A stretch of 64,000 nucleotides of DNA from Butyricimonas synergistica DSM 23225 (GTDB taxonomy: Bacteria; Bacteroidota; Bacteroidia; Bacteroidales; Marinifilaceae). The notes beneath the pieces are model-generated. The model saw only the letters and a program-made list of their open reading frames with translations. It was not told the DNA's origin and searched no databases. A program made the translations under genes and the position numbers. The stretch covers positions 248,001 through 312,000 of the forward strand of contig NZ_KB903368.1 of the NCBI RefSeq assembly GCF_000379665.1, read 5' to 3'. This document shows, piece by piece, positions 53,001 to 61,595 of the stretch (position 1 is the stretch's first letter; each line of letters begins with the position of its first letter).

Positions 53001-53040
53001 GAAGTGGCAAAAGTAATCAGGCTTTTGCCACTTCTTTTTT
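53001..53040. terminator. Bidirectional terminator overlapping the end of the EamA gene
   Basis: A perfect 13-bp stem (GAAGTGGCAAAAG / CTTTTGCCACTTC) with an 8-base loop is followed by six T on the plus strand. The right arm and T-run also encode the last residues of the convergent minus-strand gene (stop at 53017-53019), so the terminator is embedded in coding sequence. Confidence 0.8.
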
Positions 53041-53937
53041 CCCGAAGTTCGGGAACCCTTTTTCAGCGACGTATACCCCGCAGATGATCAACAAGGCGCC
53101 GCCGATGGCGATAAACGTGATATGCTCGTGCAGGACAATGGCGGAAGCGATAAGCGTGACAAGCGGGGTAAGATAGATGTAATTGTTTGCCCGGATGCCT
53201 CCCAGCACCTTCACGGTCTTGTTCCACGCGATGAAGCAGATAAAGGAAGCGATAATCCCCAGGAACAAGAGGTTACCCCATACTTGCGGCAAGGCAAAGA
53301 GTTCCGCGTTCCAGCGCAACGGGTAGAAGTGAAACATAGGCAATAACGTCACCAGCCCGTAGAAAAACACTTTGCGGGTAATAAACACGGTCGGGTAGGC
53401 GTCCAGCTTCTTCAGGATGATCGTGTAAAACGCCCAGCACAAGGCGGCGGCAAGTGTGAGCAAGTCCCCAATCGGCTTTACTTGCAAGACGATGCTTCCG
53501 TTGAACACGACAAGCACTACTCCCGCGAGAGCCACGAGTGAGCCCCAGACGAGTGATTTCTTTATCTTTTCCCCCCGGATAAACAGGCGGGACAGCAAGG
53601 CTGTCAGAATGGGAGCGGTACACAGGATGATCGACACGTTGGATGCCAGCGTGTAGTCGATAGCGATGTTCTCCGTGACGAAATAAAGGGAACCTCCCGT
53701 GATACCGGATGCAATGAATAATAATTCGTCTTTCATGCTGTTTGCCCACAAGCGGCGATGTTCCAGCAGGCAGAGGAGGAGGTACGCGATAGCGAAGCGG
53801 TATAGCATGATTTCCACCGGACTCATTCCGTTGTTTAATAATACTTTCGTGGACACGAAAGTGACTCCCCAAATGGAGATGATTAGAAAGGCGGATACAT
53901 GGTATAACGTGTTGGAACCGGATTTTATTTGTTGCAT
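53017..53937 (-). CDS. EamA/DMT-family transporter
   Basis: A 306-residue inner-membrane protein with about ten helices arranged as two EamA repeats (first about 12-140, second about 155-285). Typical pieces are IIWGVTFVSTK-like (IISIWGVTFVSTK), SPVEIMLYRF and the second-repeat ALCWAFYTIILKK. Members export metabolites or amino acids; the substrate cannot be told. It stands alone between convergent and divergent neighbours. Its C-terminal codons overlap a terminator hairpin. Confidence 0.92.
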   Translation of the reverse strand: MQQIKSGSNTLYHVSAFLIISIWGVTFVSTKVLLNNGMSPVEIMLYRFAIAYLLLCLLEHRRLWANSMKDELLFIASGITGGSLYFVTENIAIDYTLASNVSIILCTAPILTALLSRLFIRGEKIKKSLVWGSLVALAGVVLVVFNGSIVLQVKPIGDLLTLAAALCWAFYTIILKKLDAYPTVFITRKVFFYGLVTLLPMFHFYPLRWNAELFALPQVWGNLLFLGIIASFICFIAWNKTVKVLGGIRANNYIYLTPLVTLIASAIVLHEHITFIAIGGALLIICGVYVAEKGFPNFGKKEVAKA

Positions 53938-53959
53938 AAATATTTGTTTAAAATGAATG

Positions 53960-53967
53960 CAAATGTA
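53960..53967 (-). promoter_or_regulatory. -7 promoter element of the EamA transporter gene
   Basis: On the minus strand this reads TACATTTG (TAnnTTTG), with a TTG-containing -33-like segment 17 bases further upstream. The predicted start lies about 15 bases before the ATG, giving a very short leader. Confidence 0.5.
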
Positions 53968-54418
53968 TAAAAGAAAAATGTAATCAAGTCAACGTATGGA
54001 TAGATTATTTTTCCGGCGGGAAGATCAAGGGTAGCGAGGCGCTACTCTCGGGGCAAATCCGGTAAGTTCTCGATAACTTCTCGACAAGTCTTCGATACAG
54101 CATCGAGAAGTTGTCAAGAAGTTATCGAAAATGAATGAATATTATATTAAATGTACATCCGCTCTGGTAGGAAGGTGCACCGGAAAAGAAGGGGATATAT
54201 GCATTGATAATGAACATGTTATTCCGGTGGAGAGGTGCGGCGATATGTCGTGAATTAAGATTTTTATTTTCCACGTTTATGTAGCGTATAGTCGAAGAAA
54301 TGATGCGTTTTATCGAAGAATCTCGTGCAAGTGGTTGTCTTGTAGATAGTTGCGAATGATAAAAATATTTAATTTCTATTTATTTGTTGTATTTTTCCCG
54401 GGTATCGCCAACTTTATC
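53968..54418 (+). other. Long non-coding spacer with a large hairpin
   Basis: About 450 bases without a credible gene. The main structure is an inverted repeat with outer arms TCGATAACTTCT (54070-54081) and AGAAGTTATCGA (54117-54128) and inner pairing GACAA / TTGTC; the arm contains repeated TCTCGA / TTCGAT words. A further 8-base inverted repeat, CACCGGAA / TTCCGGTG (54178-54229), follows. The region separates two divergent genes and could hold regulatory sites or a small RNA, but I see no firm evidence. Confidence 0.4.
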
Positions 54419-54426
54419 TATCTTTG
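54419..54426 (+). promoter_or_regulatory. -7 promoter element of the transglutaminase-like gene
   Basis: TATCTTTG matches TAnnTTTG. The start point would be near 54433, about 14 bases before the ATG at 54447. No good -33 element is visible. Confidence 0.5.
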
Positions 54427-54446
54427 AGAGATAAAATTAAAATACC

Positions 54447-57098
54447 ATGAAACGAATTGTGTCTATCTGTTTACTTGTGCTGGTGTTGGGGGCTTGCGAG
54501 AGGGAGCATTTTATTACCGATCCGGCTTACCGGGCGATGGTGGAGGAAGATTTTCAAAGAAAGAGGGCGGTGTTCGGGGAGTCCGGGGCGGCTTTGTTTG
54601 GTGTGTTCGACAGCGTGATGACGCTCCCCGAGCGGGAGGCGTTGACTTTTCTTTACGCTTATTCCCCGCTGGTAGATATTTCCTTCTCGGGCGGGGAGTA
54701 CCTGCTCGACAACGTGCGCTTGGCTTTCCGTGCGCGGGAGGAGATGCCGTGGGGGCTTTCCGTGCCGGAGAATATCTTCCGTCATTTCGTGCTTCCCGCG
54801 CGGGGAGGCAAGGAGTACTTGGACACGGCAAGGGCGGTCTTTTTCCGGGAATTGAAGGAGCGGGTTGCCGCTCGCGGGAACATGGAGCAGGCGGCGCTGG
54901 AAGTGAACCACTGGTGTCACGAGAACGTGATCTACAAGCCGACGAATGCACGTACGTCCTCGCCTCTTGCCACGAGGCTGCGGGCTTACGGGCGGTGTGG
55001 CGAGGAATCGGTGTTCACGCTGGCGGCATTGCGTGCCGTGGGCATTCCCGCCCGGCAGATATACACGCCCCGCTGGGCGCATTGCGACGACAATCACGCT
55101 TGGATAGAGGTCTGGATTGACGGCGAGTGGAAGTATCTTGGTGCTTGCGAGCCGGAACCCCGGTTGAATATAGCGTGGTTCACGCTGCCCGTGCAGCGGG
55201 CGATGTACGTGGAAGCGGAGGTGTTCGGGAAGTATGGTGGCGACGAGGAGATTGTCTTCACGAACGACAACGCCTTGGCGGTGAACGTGACCTCCCGTTA
55301 TACCCGGACGAAACGGACGGTGGTACGGGTAACGGACTCGCTCGGGCGTCCCGCGGGGGGAGCCCGGGTGGAGTACAAGATATTTAATTACGGGGAATAT
55401 TATCCTGTGGTGACGCTCGTTGCCGATGCCCGCGGGGAAACGGCGTTGACTCTCGGGGAGGGTGACATCATGGTGTGGGCAAGCGATGGCGGGTGCTTCG
55501 GGTTCGGGCGATTTCCCGTGGGGGAGCGAGATACGCTCGTGATAGCTTTGGACAAGGGGGCGGGTGACGCGTTCGCCACGGAGTTCGATCTGGTGCCTCC
55601 CGTGCAGCGGGATATAGAGGCATTGTCGACCGCGGGCGAAAGGGCGGCGAACGACCGCCGCCTCGTGTGCGAGGATTCGTTACGGAATGCTTACGCCGCC
55701 ACGTTCATGACGGCAGAGGCAGCACGGGGCAGGGCGGTTGAGCTGGGCGTGGATACCGCTCGTTTCGCCCGTTACGTTCGTTTGGCGAGAGGTAATTACG
55801 CGGAGATCGAACGGTTGTTCCGAGAGGTCGGGGATAAGGAACGGGCAATGCAGCTGTTGGATGTGGTTGCCGAGAAGGATTTGCAGGATACTCCGGCGGA
55901 GGTGTGGCTGGATCACGTGGCGGGTACGCGGGATTTCCCGGACGGCGAGCTTTTCCGGGAATACGTGCTGAACCCGAGGGTGCAGAACGAGTTGATTACC
56001 GCTTTCCGGCAGCCTGTCCGCGAAGCCTTGTCGCGGGATAGCGTGCTTGTCGACGGGGAGCGTATCGCACCCCGTGAACTTGCCGAGCGGTTGTTGCGTT
56101 ATATCGAGAAAGTACGGGTAGCGGACTACCCGGCAAAGGTGACAACTCCTCCTGTCGGCGTGCTTCGTGCGGGAGTGACCGACGCTCTTTCCCGGAATAT
56201 CTTTTTCGTGGCGCTTTGCCGCACGGTAGGGCTTCCGGCGAGGTTGAATCCCGTTTCCGGCAAGCCGGAATGTTGCTTGGAAGATATGTGGTACACGGTG
56301 GATTTTGCCGCCCGACAAGCCGTGCCGAAAGGACAATTTATGCTCCATTACCCGGGGACACCTGTTGGTGACCCGAAATATTTCTTGAATTTCACGGTCG
56401 GGAAGATCGAGAACGGACAGGTGCGCACGATCGACCTCGGGAGTAACGCGGCGGTAGACATGGGGGCGGGTGCTTCCTACAGCCAGATATTCGCCGCTCC
56501 CGTCCTGTTGGAGGCGGGGGATTACGTTCTTTCTACCGGCAATCGCCGTGGTGACGGCGCGGTATTCGCCGGGATGACTTCTTTCCGCGTGGAAGCGGAC
56601 GGGCAGACCGGCATGGAGTTGCGGGTACGTCCCGTGGAGGAACGGACGGAGATTGTCGGCAAAGTACGGTTGCCTTTGTCTTTCGTGCCGGAGGGCGCGG
56701 GGTCCCCGGTGAAAATCACTCTCCCGCGGGAGGGGTACACCGCTATCGCTATCGTGGAGGCGGAGAAAGAACCTACCAATCATCTTTTGCGCGACATGGG
56801 GAGCATGAAGGAGGAATTTGACCGGTTGGGCTTGCCGCTTTATTTCGTGTTCCAGGACAAGGATAACTCGCATAAATTCCACCGCTCGGACTTTCGTCCT
56901 TTCCCGTCGGGCGTGTGCTGGGGGTACGATCATGACGGGGTGCTGCTCGGGCAGTTGGCGGAGGATTTGCAATTCCGTGACACGAGCACGCTTCCATTGG
57001 TGGTGCTGCTCAACGGCGACGGTGAGGTGGCTTTCGTGTCAAGGGGCTACCGCGTGGGATTGGGGACGCAGATCATGAACGTGATGAGCCGGAAATGA
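54447..57098 (+). CDS. Transglutaminase-like domain lipoprotein
   Basis: An 883-residue lipoprotein (LGAC, Cys17). A transglutaminase-like core lies at about 150-240: the Cys is in YGRCGEES (Cys184) and the His in DDNHAWIEVW (His217), with LGACEPEP at the place of the usual Asp strand. Ig-like (about 285-365) and further beta domains follow, then a second helical region and a thioredoxin-like tail. Members of this Bacteroidota family are envelope proteins, probably peptidases or amidases rather than cross-linkers. It overlaps the next start by four bases. The DNA is very GC-rich. Confidence 0.85.
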   Translation: MKRIVSICLLVLVLGACEREHFITDPAYRAMVEEDFQRKRAVFGESGAALFGVFDSVMTLPEREALTFLYAYSPLVDISFSGGEYLLDNVRLAFRAREEMPWGLSVPENIFRHFVLPARGGKEYLDTARAVFFRELKERVAARGNMEQAALEVNHWCHENVIYKPTNARTSSPLATRLRAYGRCGEESVFTLAALRAVGIPARQIYTPRWAHCDDNHAWIEVWIDGEWKYLGACEPEPRLNIAWFTLPVQRAMYVEAEVFGKYGGDEEIVFTNDNALAVNVTSRYTRTKRTVVRVTDSLGRPAGGARVEYKIFNYGEYYPVVTLVADARGETALTLGEGDIMVWASDGGCFGFGRFPVGERDTLVIALDKGAGDAFATEFDLVPPVQRDIEALSTAGERAANDRRLVCEDSLRNAYAATFMTAEAARGRAVELGVDTARFARYVRLARGNYAEIERLFREVGDKERAMQLLDVVAEKDLQDTPAEVWLDHVAGTRDFPDGELFREYVLNPRVQNELITAFRQPVREALSRDSVLVDGERIAPRELAERLLRYIEKVRVADYPAKVTTPPVGVLRAGVTDALSRNIFFVALCRTVGLPARLNPVSGKPECCLEDMWYTVDFAARQAVPKGQFMLHYPGTPVGDPKYFLNFTVGKIENGQVRTIDLGSNAAVDMGAGASYSQIFAAPVLLEAGDYVLSTGNRRGDGAVFAGMTSFRVEADGQTGMELRVRPVEERTEIVGKVRLPLSFVPEGAGSPVKITLPREGYTAIAIVEAEKEPTNHLLRDMGSMKEEFDRLGLPLYFVFQDKDNSHKFHRSDFRPFPSGVCWGYDHDGVLLGQLAEDLQFRDTSTLPLVVLLNGDGEVAFVSRGYRVGLGTQIMNVMSRK

Positions 57099-57559
57099 TG
57101 CAGACGATCATACGCCTTTTTGACGAACGGGACGCCGAAGCCGTGTCCCGTTTGATCCGGGATAACTTGTTGCACGTGAATAGCCGGGATTATGATGCTT
57201 CGGTCATCGATTATATGTGCCGTATGTTCACGCCCTCGTACTTGCGCGAAACCGCCGTGACCCGTACTATGTTCGTGGCAGAAATAAACGGGCAGGTAGT
57301 GGGTACCGTCGGTTTGGAGGGGGACGAGGTGTGTGCCCTTTACGTGTCCCCCGGGGAGCACGGGCAACGGATCGGCGAACGGCTGCTGCGCCACGTCGAG
57401 GATGTCGCCCTCGAGCGGAACATCCACTGGCTGCAACTGTCCGCCAGCCTCACGGCTGTCCGTTTTTACGAGAAGATGGGATACGTTGCCCGTGAACGCG
57501 AGGAATCCGAATACTTCGGACCCGCATACATAATGACGAAATTAATTAGATTGGAGTAG
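57095..57559 (+). CDS. GNAT-family N-acetyltransferase
   Basis: A 154-residue cytoplasmic acetyltransferase. The acetyl-CoA binding motif is around residues 75-100 (YVSPGEHGQRIGERLLRHVE), preceded by MFVAEINGQVVGTVGLEGDEV and followed by LQLSASLTAVRFYEKMGYV, a complete GNAT fold. The substrate is unknown. The ATGA overlap with the preceding lipoprotein gene implies coupled translation, although the products should be in different compartments. Confidence 0.92.
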   Translation: MMQTIIRLFDERDAEAVSRLIRDNLLHVNSRDYDASVIDYMCRMFTPSYLRETAVTRTMFVAEINGQVVGTVGLEGDEVCALYVSPGEHGQRIGERLLRHVEDVALERNIHWLQLSASLTAVRFYEKMGYVAREREESEYFGPAYIMTKLIRLE

Positions 57560-57651
57560 TTGAAGAAACTAACACAATTTTCTCTTTTAACTTTCAATGG
57601 AATTCCGTACATTGGCATCCTCTTTAGTTGTTTTGTGTTAAATTGTATATT

Positions 57652-58809
57652 ATGAAAGAGAAGTCTACAAATGTAAAGGCTTTATTGCCTGTGTTATTCG
57701 GGTTTTTCATCATGGGATTTTGTGATGTGGTGGGAATATCCGTGGGTTTCGTGAAGAAAGATTTTCAATTGAGTGAAACGGTTGCCAATTTCCTGCCTTC
57801 CATGGTATTCCTGTGGTTTTTGCTGTTGGCGGTTCCGGCGGCGATATTCATGAATCGTGTGGGGCGGAAGAAGACGGTACTGGTGAGTATGCTCGTGACC
57901 ATCGTGGGAATGCTGATTCCCTTTGTCGAGTACAACATGGTCACTTGTTTCGTGGCATTTGCCCTGCTGGGTATCGGTAACACGATTTTGCAAGTATCGC
58001 TGAACCCGCTCTTGACCAACGTGGTGAAGGGCAACGTGCTAGCGAGCTCGCTCACTGCCGGGCAGGTGTTGAAGGCGGTTTCCTCGTTTTGCGGTCCGTT
58101 CATCGCCGCTTTCGCCGCTTCCGTGCTGGGAAATTGGCAGTACTTGTTCCCGATATTCGCGGTGCTGACGTTGCTGTCCACGCTTTGGCTGATGTCCGCG
58201 CGTATCCATGAAGATGGCGCGGAGCCGGAAGTTTCCTCGTGGGGCGGGACGTTCGGGTTGTTGAAGGACAGGACGATCTTCTTGCTTTTTCTCGGCATCG
58301 TGTTCGTGGTCGGCGTGGACGTGGGGACGAACATGGTAGCTCCCAAGCTGTTGATCGAGCGGTGCGGGTTTACCGAGATCGAGTCGGCGGTGGGACCGAG
58401 TACCTATTTCGCCTTCCGCACGATCGGGGCGTTTATCGGGACATTTCTGCTTGCCCGCGTGTCGTGCCGGAAGTATTTCCAGGTGAATATTATGGTGGCT
58501 ATCGCCGGGCTGCTGGCGTTGTTCTTCGTTGGCGGGCAATACGCTATTTTGGCGTTGGTCGCTCTCGTGGGGTTCACTTGTTCCAGCATTTTCTCGCTCG
58601 TTTTCTCCATGGCTATACAAGCCCGCCCGGAGAAAGCAAACGGCATATCCGGTCTGATGGTAACCGGTATATTCGGGGGAGCCGTCGTGCCGCCGCTGAT
58701 GGGTTACCTTACCGATCTGCTTGGCAGCCAGGCGGGGTCGCTTCTGGTGATCCTCGGTTGCCTCTGTTACCTGCTTTACTGCTCCTTCGGGATCAAGGTG
58801 AAAGCGTGA
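57652..58809 (+). CDS. MFS transporter, sugar-type (FucP-like)
   Basis: A 385-residue permease from the ATG at 57652; an in-frame TTG at 57628 lacks merit. Twelve predicted helices are present. The motif NRVGRKKTVL lies after helix 2, as in MFS proteins, and LLGIGNTILQVSLNPLLTNV resembles the FucP/glucose-galactose branch. The ROK kinase gene starts 28 bases downstream, so import followed by phosphorylation of a hexose is the natural reading. The identity of the sugar is not evident. Confidence 0.88.
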   Translation: MKEKSTNVKALLPVLFGFFIMGFCDVVGISVGFVKKDFQLSETVANFLPSMVFLWFLLLAVPAAIFMNRVGRKKTVLVSMLVTIVGMLIPFVEYNMVTCFVAFALLGIGNTILQVSLNPLLTNVVKGNVLASSLTAGQVLKAVSSFCGPFIAAFAASVLGNWQYLFPIFAVLTLLSTLWLMSARIHEDGAEPEVSSWGGTFGLLKDRTIFLLFLGIVFVVGVDVGTNMVAPKLLIERCGFTEIESAVGPSTYFAFRTIGAFIGTFLLARVSCRKYFQVNIMVAIAGLLALFFVGGQYAILALVALVGFTCSSIFSLVFSMAIQARPEKANGISGLMVTGIFGGAVVPPLMGYLTDLLGSQAGSLLVILGCLCYLLYCSFGIKVKA

Positions 58810-58837
58810 ATCGTCAATCTTAAATCATAAATATAGC

Positions 58838-59935
58838 ATGTACCAGTTTGACAAAAGAATAGTGATGACGTTGGATGCCGGGGGAACGAATTTCGTGTTC
58901 TCGGCGATACAGTCCAACGAGGAGATCGTGGAACCGCTCACGTTGCCTTCCAACGGGAATGATCTTGAAAAATGCCTGGCGACGATGGTCACGGGCTTCT
59001 CGGCAATCCGCGAGAGGCTGGCGGACGCTCCCGTGGCGATCAGTTTCGCCTTTCCCGGTCCGGCGGATTACGTGAACGGGATTATCGGTGACTTGAAGAA
59101 TCTGCCCGCTTTCCAGGGAGGCGTGGCGTTGAAGGCTTTCCTTGAACGGGAGTTCGGGATACCCGTGTTTATCAATAATGACGGCGACCTTTTCGCTTAC
59201 GGCGAGGCGTTGGCGGGTGCACTGCCCGAGGTGAACCGGATGTTGCAGGAGGCGGGAAAAGGCAAGGTGTACAAGAATTTGATCGGCATCACGCTGGGCA
59301 CGGGGTTCGGGGGCGGCGTGGTCCGTGATCGGGAACTGTTTCTCGGGGACAACGGGGTCGCCGCCGAGGTATGGGTGTTGCGCGACAAGCGGGAACCCCG
59401 CTACGGCGTGGAGGAAGGAATCTCTATCCGTGCCATCCGGCGTGGATATGCCCGGTTGTCGGGTGACGAGCGGGATTTGACACCGAGGGATATTTTCGAT
59501 ATAGCCGAGGGTACGCTCGACGGCGACCGGGAGGCGGCTCGCGAGGCTTTCGCCCGTGCCGGGGAGGTGCTGGGAGAGGCTATCGCCTCGATGAACGCCG
59601 TGGTGGACGGGGTCATCGTGATCGGTGGCGGCATCGTGGCGGCACATAAATACTTGATGCCCGCCGTGATGCGAGAGTTGAACGGCTCGTTGTGCATGTA
59701 TGACGGCAGCCCGGTGGATCGCATGGAGATGAAAGCTTTCTTCCTCGACGACCCGCGTGACCGGGAAGCGTTTCTCGCCCCAACCACGAAACAAATCCTT
59801 ATCCCCGGGACGACGGAAACTGTGGATTACGACCCCGTGAAACGTGCTGCCGTCCTCGTCACGCGGCTGGGCACGAGCAAGGCAATCGCTTTCGGGGCTT
59901 ACGCCTTTGCGCTGAACGAGTTGGATAGAGGATAG
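58838..59935 (+). CDS. ROK-family sugar kinase
   Basis: A 365-residue ROK protein with an N-terminal ATP-binding phosphate loop (LDAGGTNFVF), the sugar-site and catalytic Asp region FINNDGDLFAYGEA, GITLGTGFGGGVV, and a late glycine-rich segment VIVIGGGIVAAHKYL. The usual zinc-binding CxCGxxGC cluster and the preceding E-x-GH are absent: the region reads DNGVAAEVWVLRDKREPRYG, without Cys. A kinase for glucose or an amino sugar is likely but unproven. It probably forms an operon with the MFS permease upstream. Confidence 0.88.
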   Translation: MYQFDKRIVMTLDAGGTNFVFSAIQSNEEIVEPLTLPSNGNDLEKCLATMVTGFSAIRERLADAPVAISFAFPGPADYVNGIIGDLKNLPAFQGGVALKAFLEREFGIPVFINNDGDLFAYGEALAGALPEVNRMLQEAGKGKVYKNLIGITLGTGFGGGVVRDRELFLGDNGVAAEVWVLRDKREPRYGVEEGISIRAIRRGYARLSGDERDLTPRDIFDIAEGTLDGDREAAREAFARAGEVLGEAIASMNAVVDGVIVIGGGIVAAHKYLMPAVMRELNGSLCMYDGSPVDRMEMKAFFLDDPRDREAFLAPTTKQILIPGTTETVDYDPVKRAAVLVTRLGTSKAIAFGAYAFALNELDRG

Positions 59936-59976
59936 CTTACATTTTACTCTAAACTTTAAATTTAAAACTTACTTGT

Positions 59977-61482
59977 ATGAACTCGGATTATTCATTGAAC
60001 CCGCACGTTTTGTCGCGTTACTTGCATAAGGAACCGAAGTATTTTACCAAAGAAGATATCATTCGTTACGTTAGAGAGAATGATATCGAGATGATTAATT
60101 TCCGTTATCCCGGGGCAGACGGGCGGTTGAAGACGCTGAATTTTATTATTAACAGTCTTGAGCATCTTGACAATATACTGACCTGCGGGGAACGGGTGGA
60201 CGGGTCGAGCCTTTTCCCTTATATCGAGGCGGGATCGAGTGACCTTTACGTGTTGCCCCGTTATCGTACGGCATTCCTCAACCCGTTCAGCGATATCCCG
60301 GCGGTAGATATACTTTGCAGTTTTTACACGAAGGATGGCAAGCCTCTCGAGATGTCACCGGAGTACACGATGCGAAAGGCGCACGAGGCGTTGCGGCAGG
60401 TGACAGGGTTGGAATACGAGGTGATGGGCGAGTTGGAATACTACGTGGTTACCGATACGGAGCCGTTGTACGGGACTCCCGACCAGCGGGGATACCACGA
60501 GTCGACGCCATTCTGTAAGGGACAGGAGTTGCGCACGTTGGCGATGAAGTATATCGCTTCTACCGGGGGACTGATCAAATACGGGCATTCCGAGGTCGGT
60601 AATTTCACGTTGGACGCGCGATCGTTCGAGCAGAACGAGATTGAATTTCTACCCACGCGCATGGAGGACGCCGCCGACCAGTTGATGATTGCCAAATGGA
60701 TTCTCCGCACGCTGGCGCACGAGTACGGGGTAGACCTGACGTTTGCCCCGAAGATCACCGTGGGCAAGGCGGGTAGCGGTATGCATATTCACACCCGCCT
60801 CACCCGTGACGGCAAGAACGTGCTGGTGGAGAACGGCAAGCTGACGGATACCGCCCTGAAGGCGATCGCCGGGTATCTCGACCTGGCTCCCTCGTTGACG
60901 GCTTTCGGCAACACGAACCCGTCGTCATATTTCCGTTTGGTTCCTCACCAGGAGGCTCCCACGAATATCTGCTGGGGTGACCGCAACCGTTCGGTGCTGG
61001 TGCGCGTGCCTCTCGGCTGGACGAGCGGGGCTGCCAATATGTTGCAGGATGCTAACCCGCGGGAACTGGTGGAAGAGCGTGATTATAGCAACAAGCAAAC
61101 CGTGGAATTCCGTTGCCCGGACGGATCGGCGGATGTCTATCTGCTGATAGCGGGACTTGCCGTTGCCGCCCGCCACGGTTTCGAGATGGAGAACGCCTTG
61201 CAATACGCCCGTGACCGTTACGTGGACGTGAATATCTTCGATGATGCCAACAAGGCGGTTGCCGACCGGTTGAGCCATCTCCCTGCTTCCTGTCACGAGT
61301 CAGCCCTCTGCCTGGAACAACAGCGCGGCGTGTACGAGGAATACGACGTGTTCGCCCCCGGGTTGATTGACGGTGTTATCGCCATGCTCCGGAAATACAA
61401 TGATGCTAATCTTCGTGAACAACTCAAGAATGAGGAGGTGGGGATGGAGGAACTCGTGGAGAGGTATTATTATTGCGGATGA
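59977..61482 (+). CDS. Glutamine synthetase family protein
   Basis: A 501-residue protein of the type I glutamine synthetase superfamily. It has the beta-grasp region DGSSLFPYIEAGSSDLYVLP, the metal-site VMGELEYYVV, the KAGSGMHIH His motif, and NPSSYFRLVPHQEAPTNICWGDRNRS (glutamate/nucleotide loop). The NLY adenylylation site of enteric enzymes is not seen. It could be true glutamine synthetase or a gamma-glutamyl ligase relative. It begins 41 bases after the kinase gene and ends before a strong terminator. Confidence 0.9.
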   Translation: MNSDYSLNPHVLSRYLHKEPKYFTKEDIIRYVRENDIEMINFRYPGADGRLKTLNFIINSLEHLDNILTCGERVDGSSLFPYIEAGSSDLYVLPRYRTAFLNPFSDIPAVDILCSFYTKDGKPLEMSPEYTMRKAHEALRQVTGLEYEVMGELEYYVVTDTEPLYGTPDQRGYHESTPFCKGQELRTLAMKYIASTGGLIKYGHSEVGNFTLDARSFEQNEIEFLPTRMEDAADQLMIAKWILRTLAHEYGVDLTFAPKITVGKAGSGMHIHTRLTRDGKNVLVENGKLTDTALKAIAGYLDLAPSLTAFGNTNPSSYFRLVPHQEAPTNICWGDRNRSVLVRVPLGWTSGAANMLQDANPRELVEERDYSNKQTVEFRCPDGSADVYLLIAGLAVAARHGFEMENALQYARDRYVDVNIFDDANKAVADRLSHLPASCHESALCLEQQRGVYEEYDVFAPGLIDGVIAMLRKYNDANLREQLKNEEVGMEELVERYYYCG

Positions 61483-61530
61483 AGCGATCGATGCTGTGAT
61501 TTAGTGATTGCCGATTTGGTGATTTTAGAT

Positions 61531-61580
61531 TAAAAAGATTACCGAAGCTGGAATACTCTCCGGCTTCGGTAATCTTTTTA
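61531..61580. terminator. Bidirectional terminator between glutamine synthetase and M3 peptidase genes
   Basis: An 18-bp perfect stem extends to 22 pairs with one G-U (TAAAAAGATTACCGAAGC... / ...GCTTCGGTAATCTTTTTA), with loop AATACTCT. The A-run on one side and T-run on the other make it functional for both convergent genes. Confidence 0.88.
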
Positions 61581-61595
61581 ATTTGCGTCTAAAAA

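Noticed and set aside
55680-56972. 430-residue open frame on the minus strand
   Set aside because: Antisense to the transglutaminase-like gene in very GC-rich DNA; composition is rich in His, Arg and Pro with no domain or promoter.
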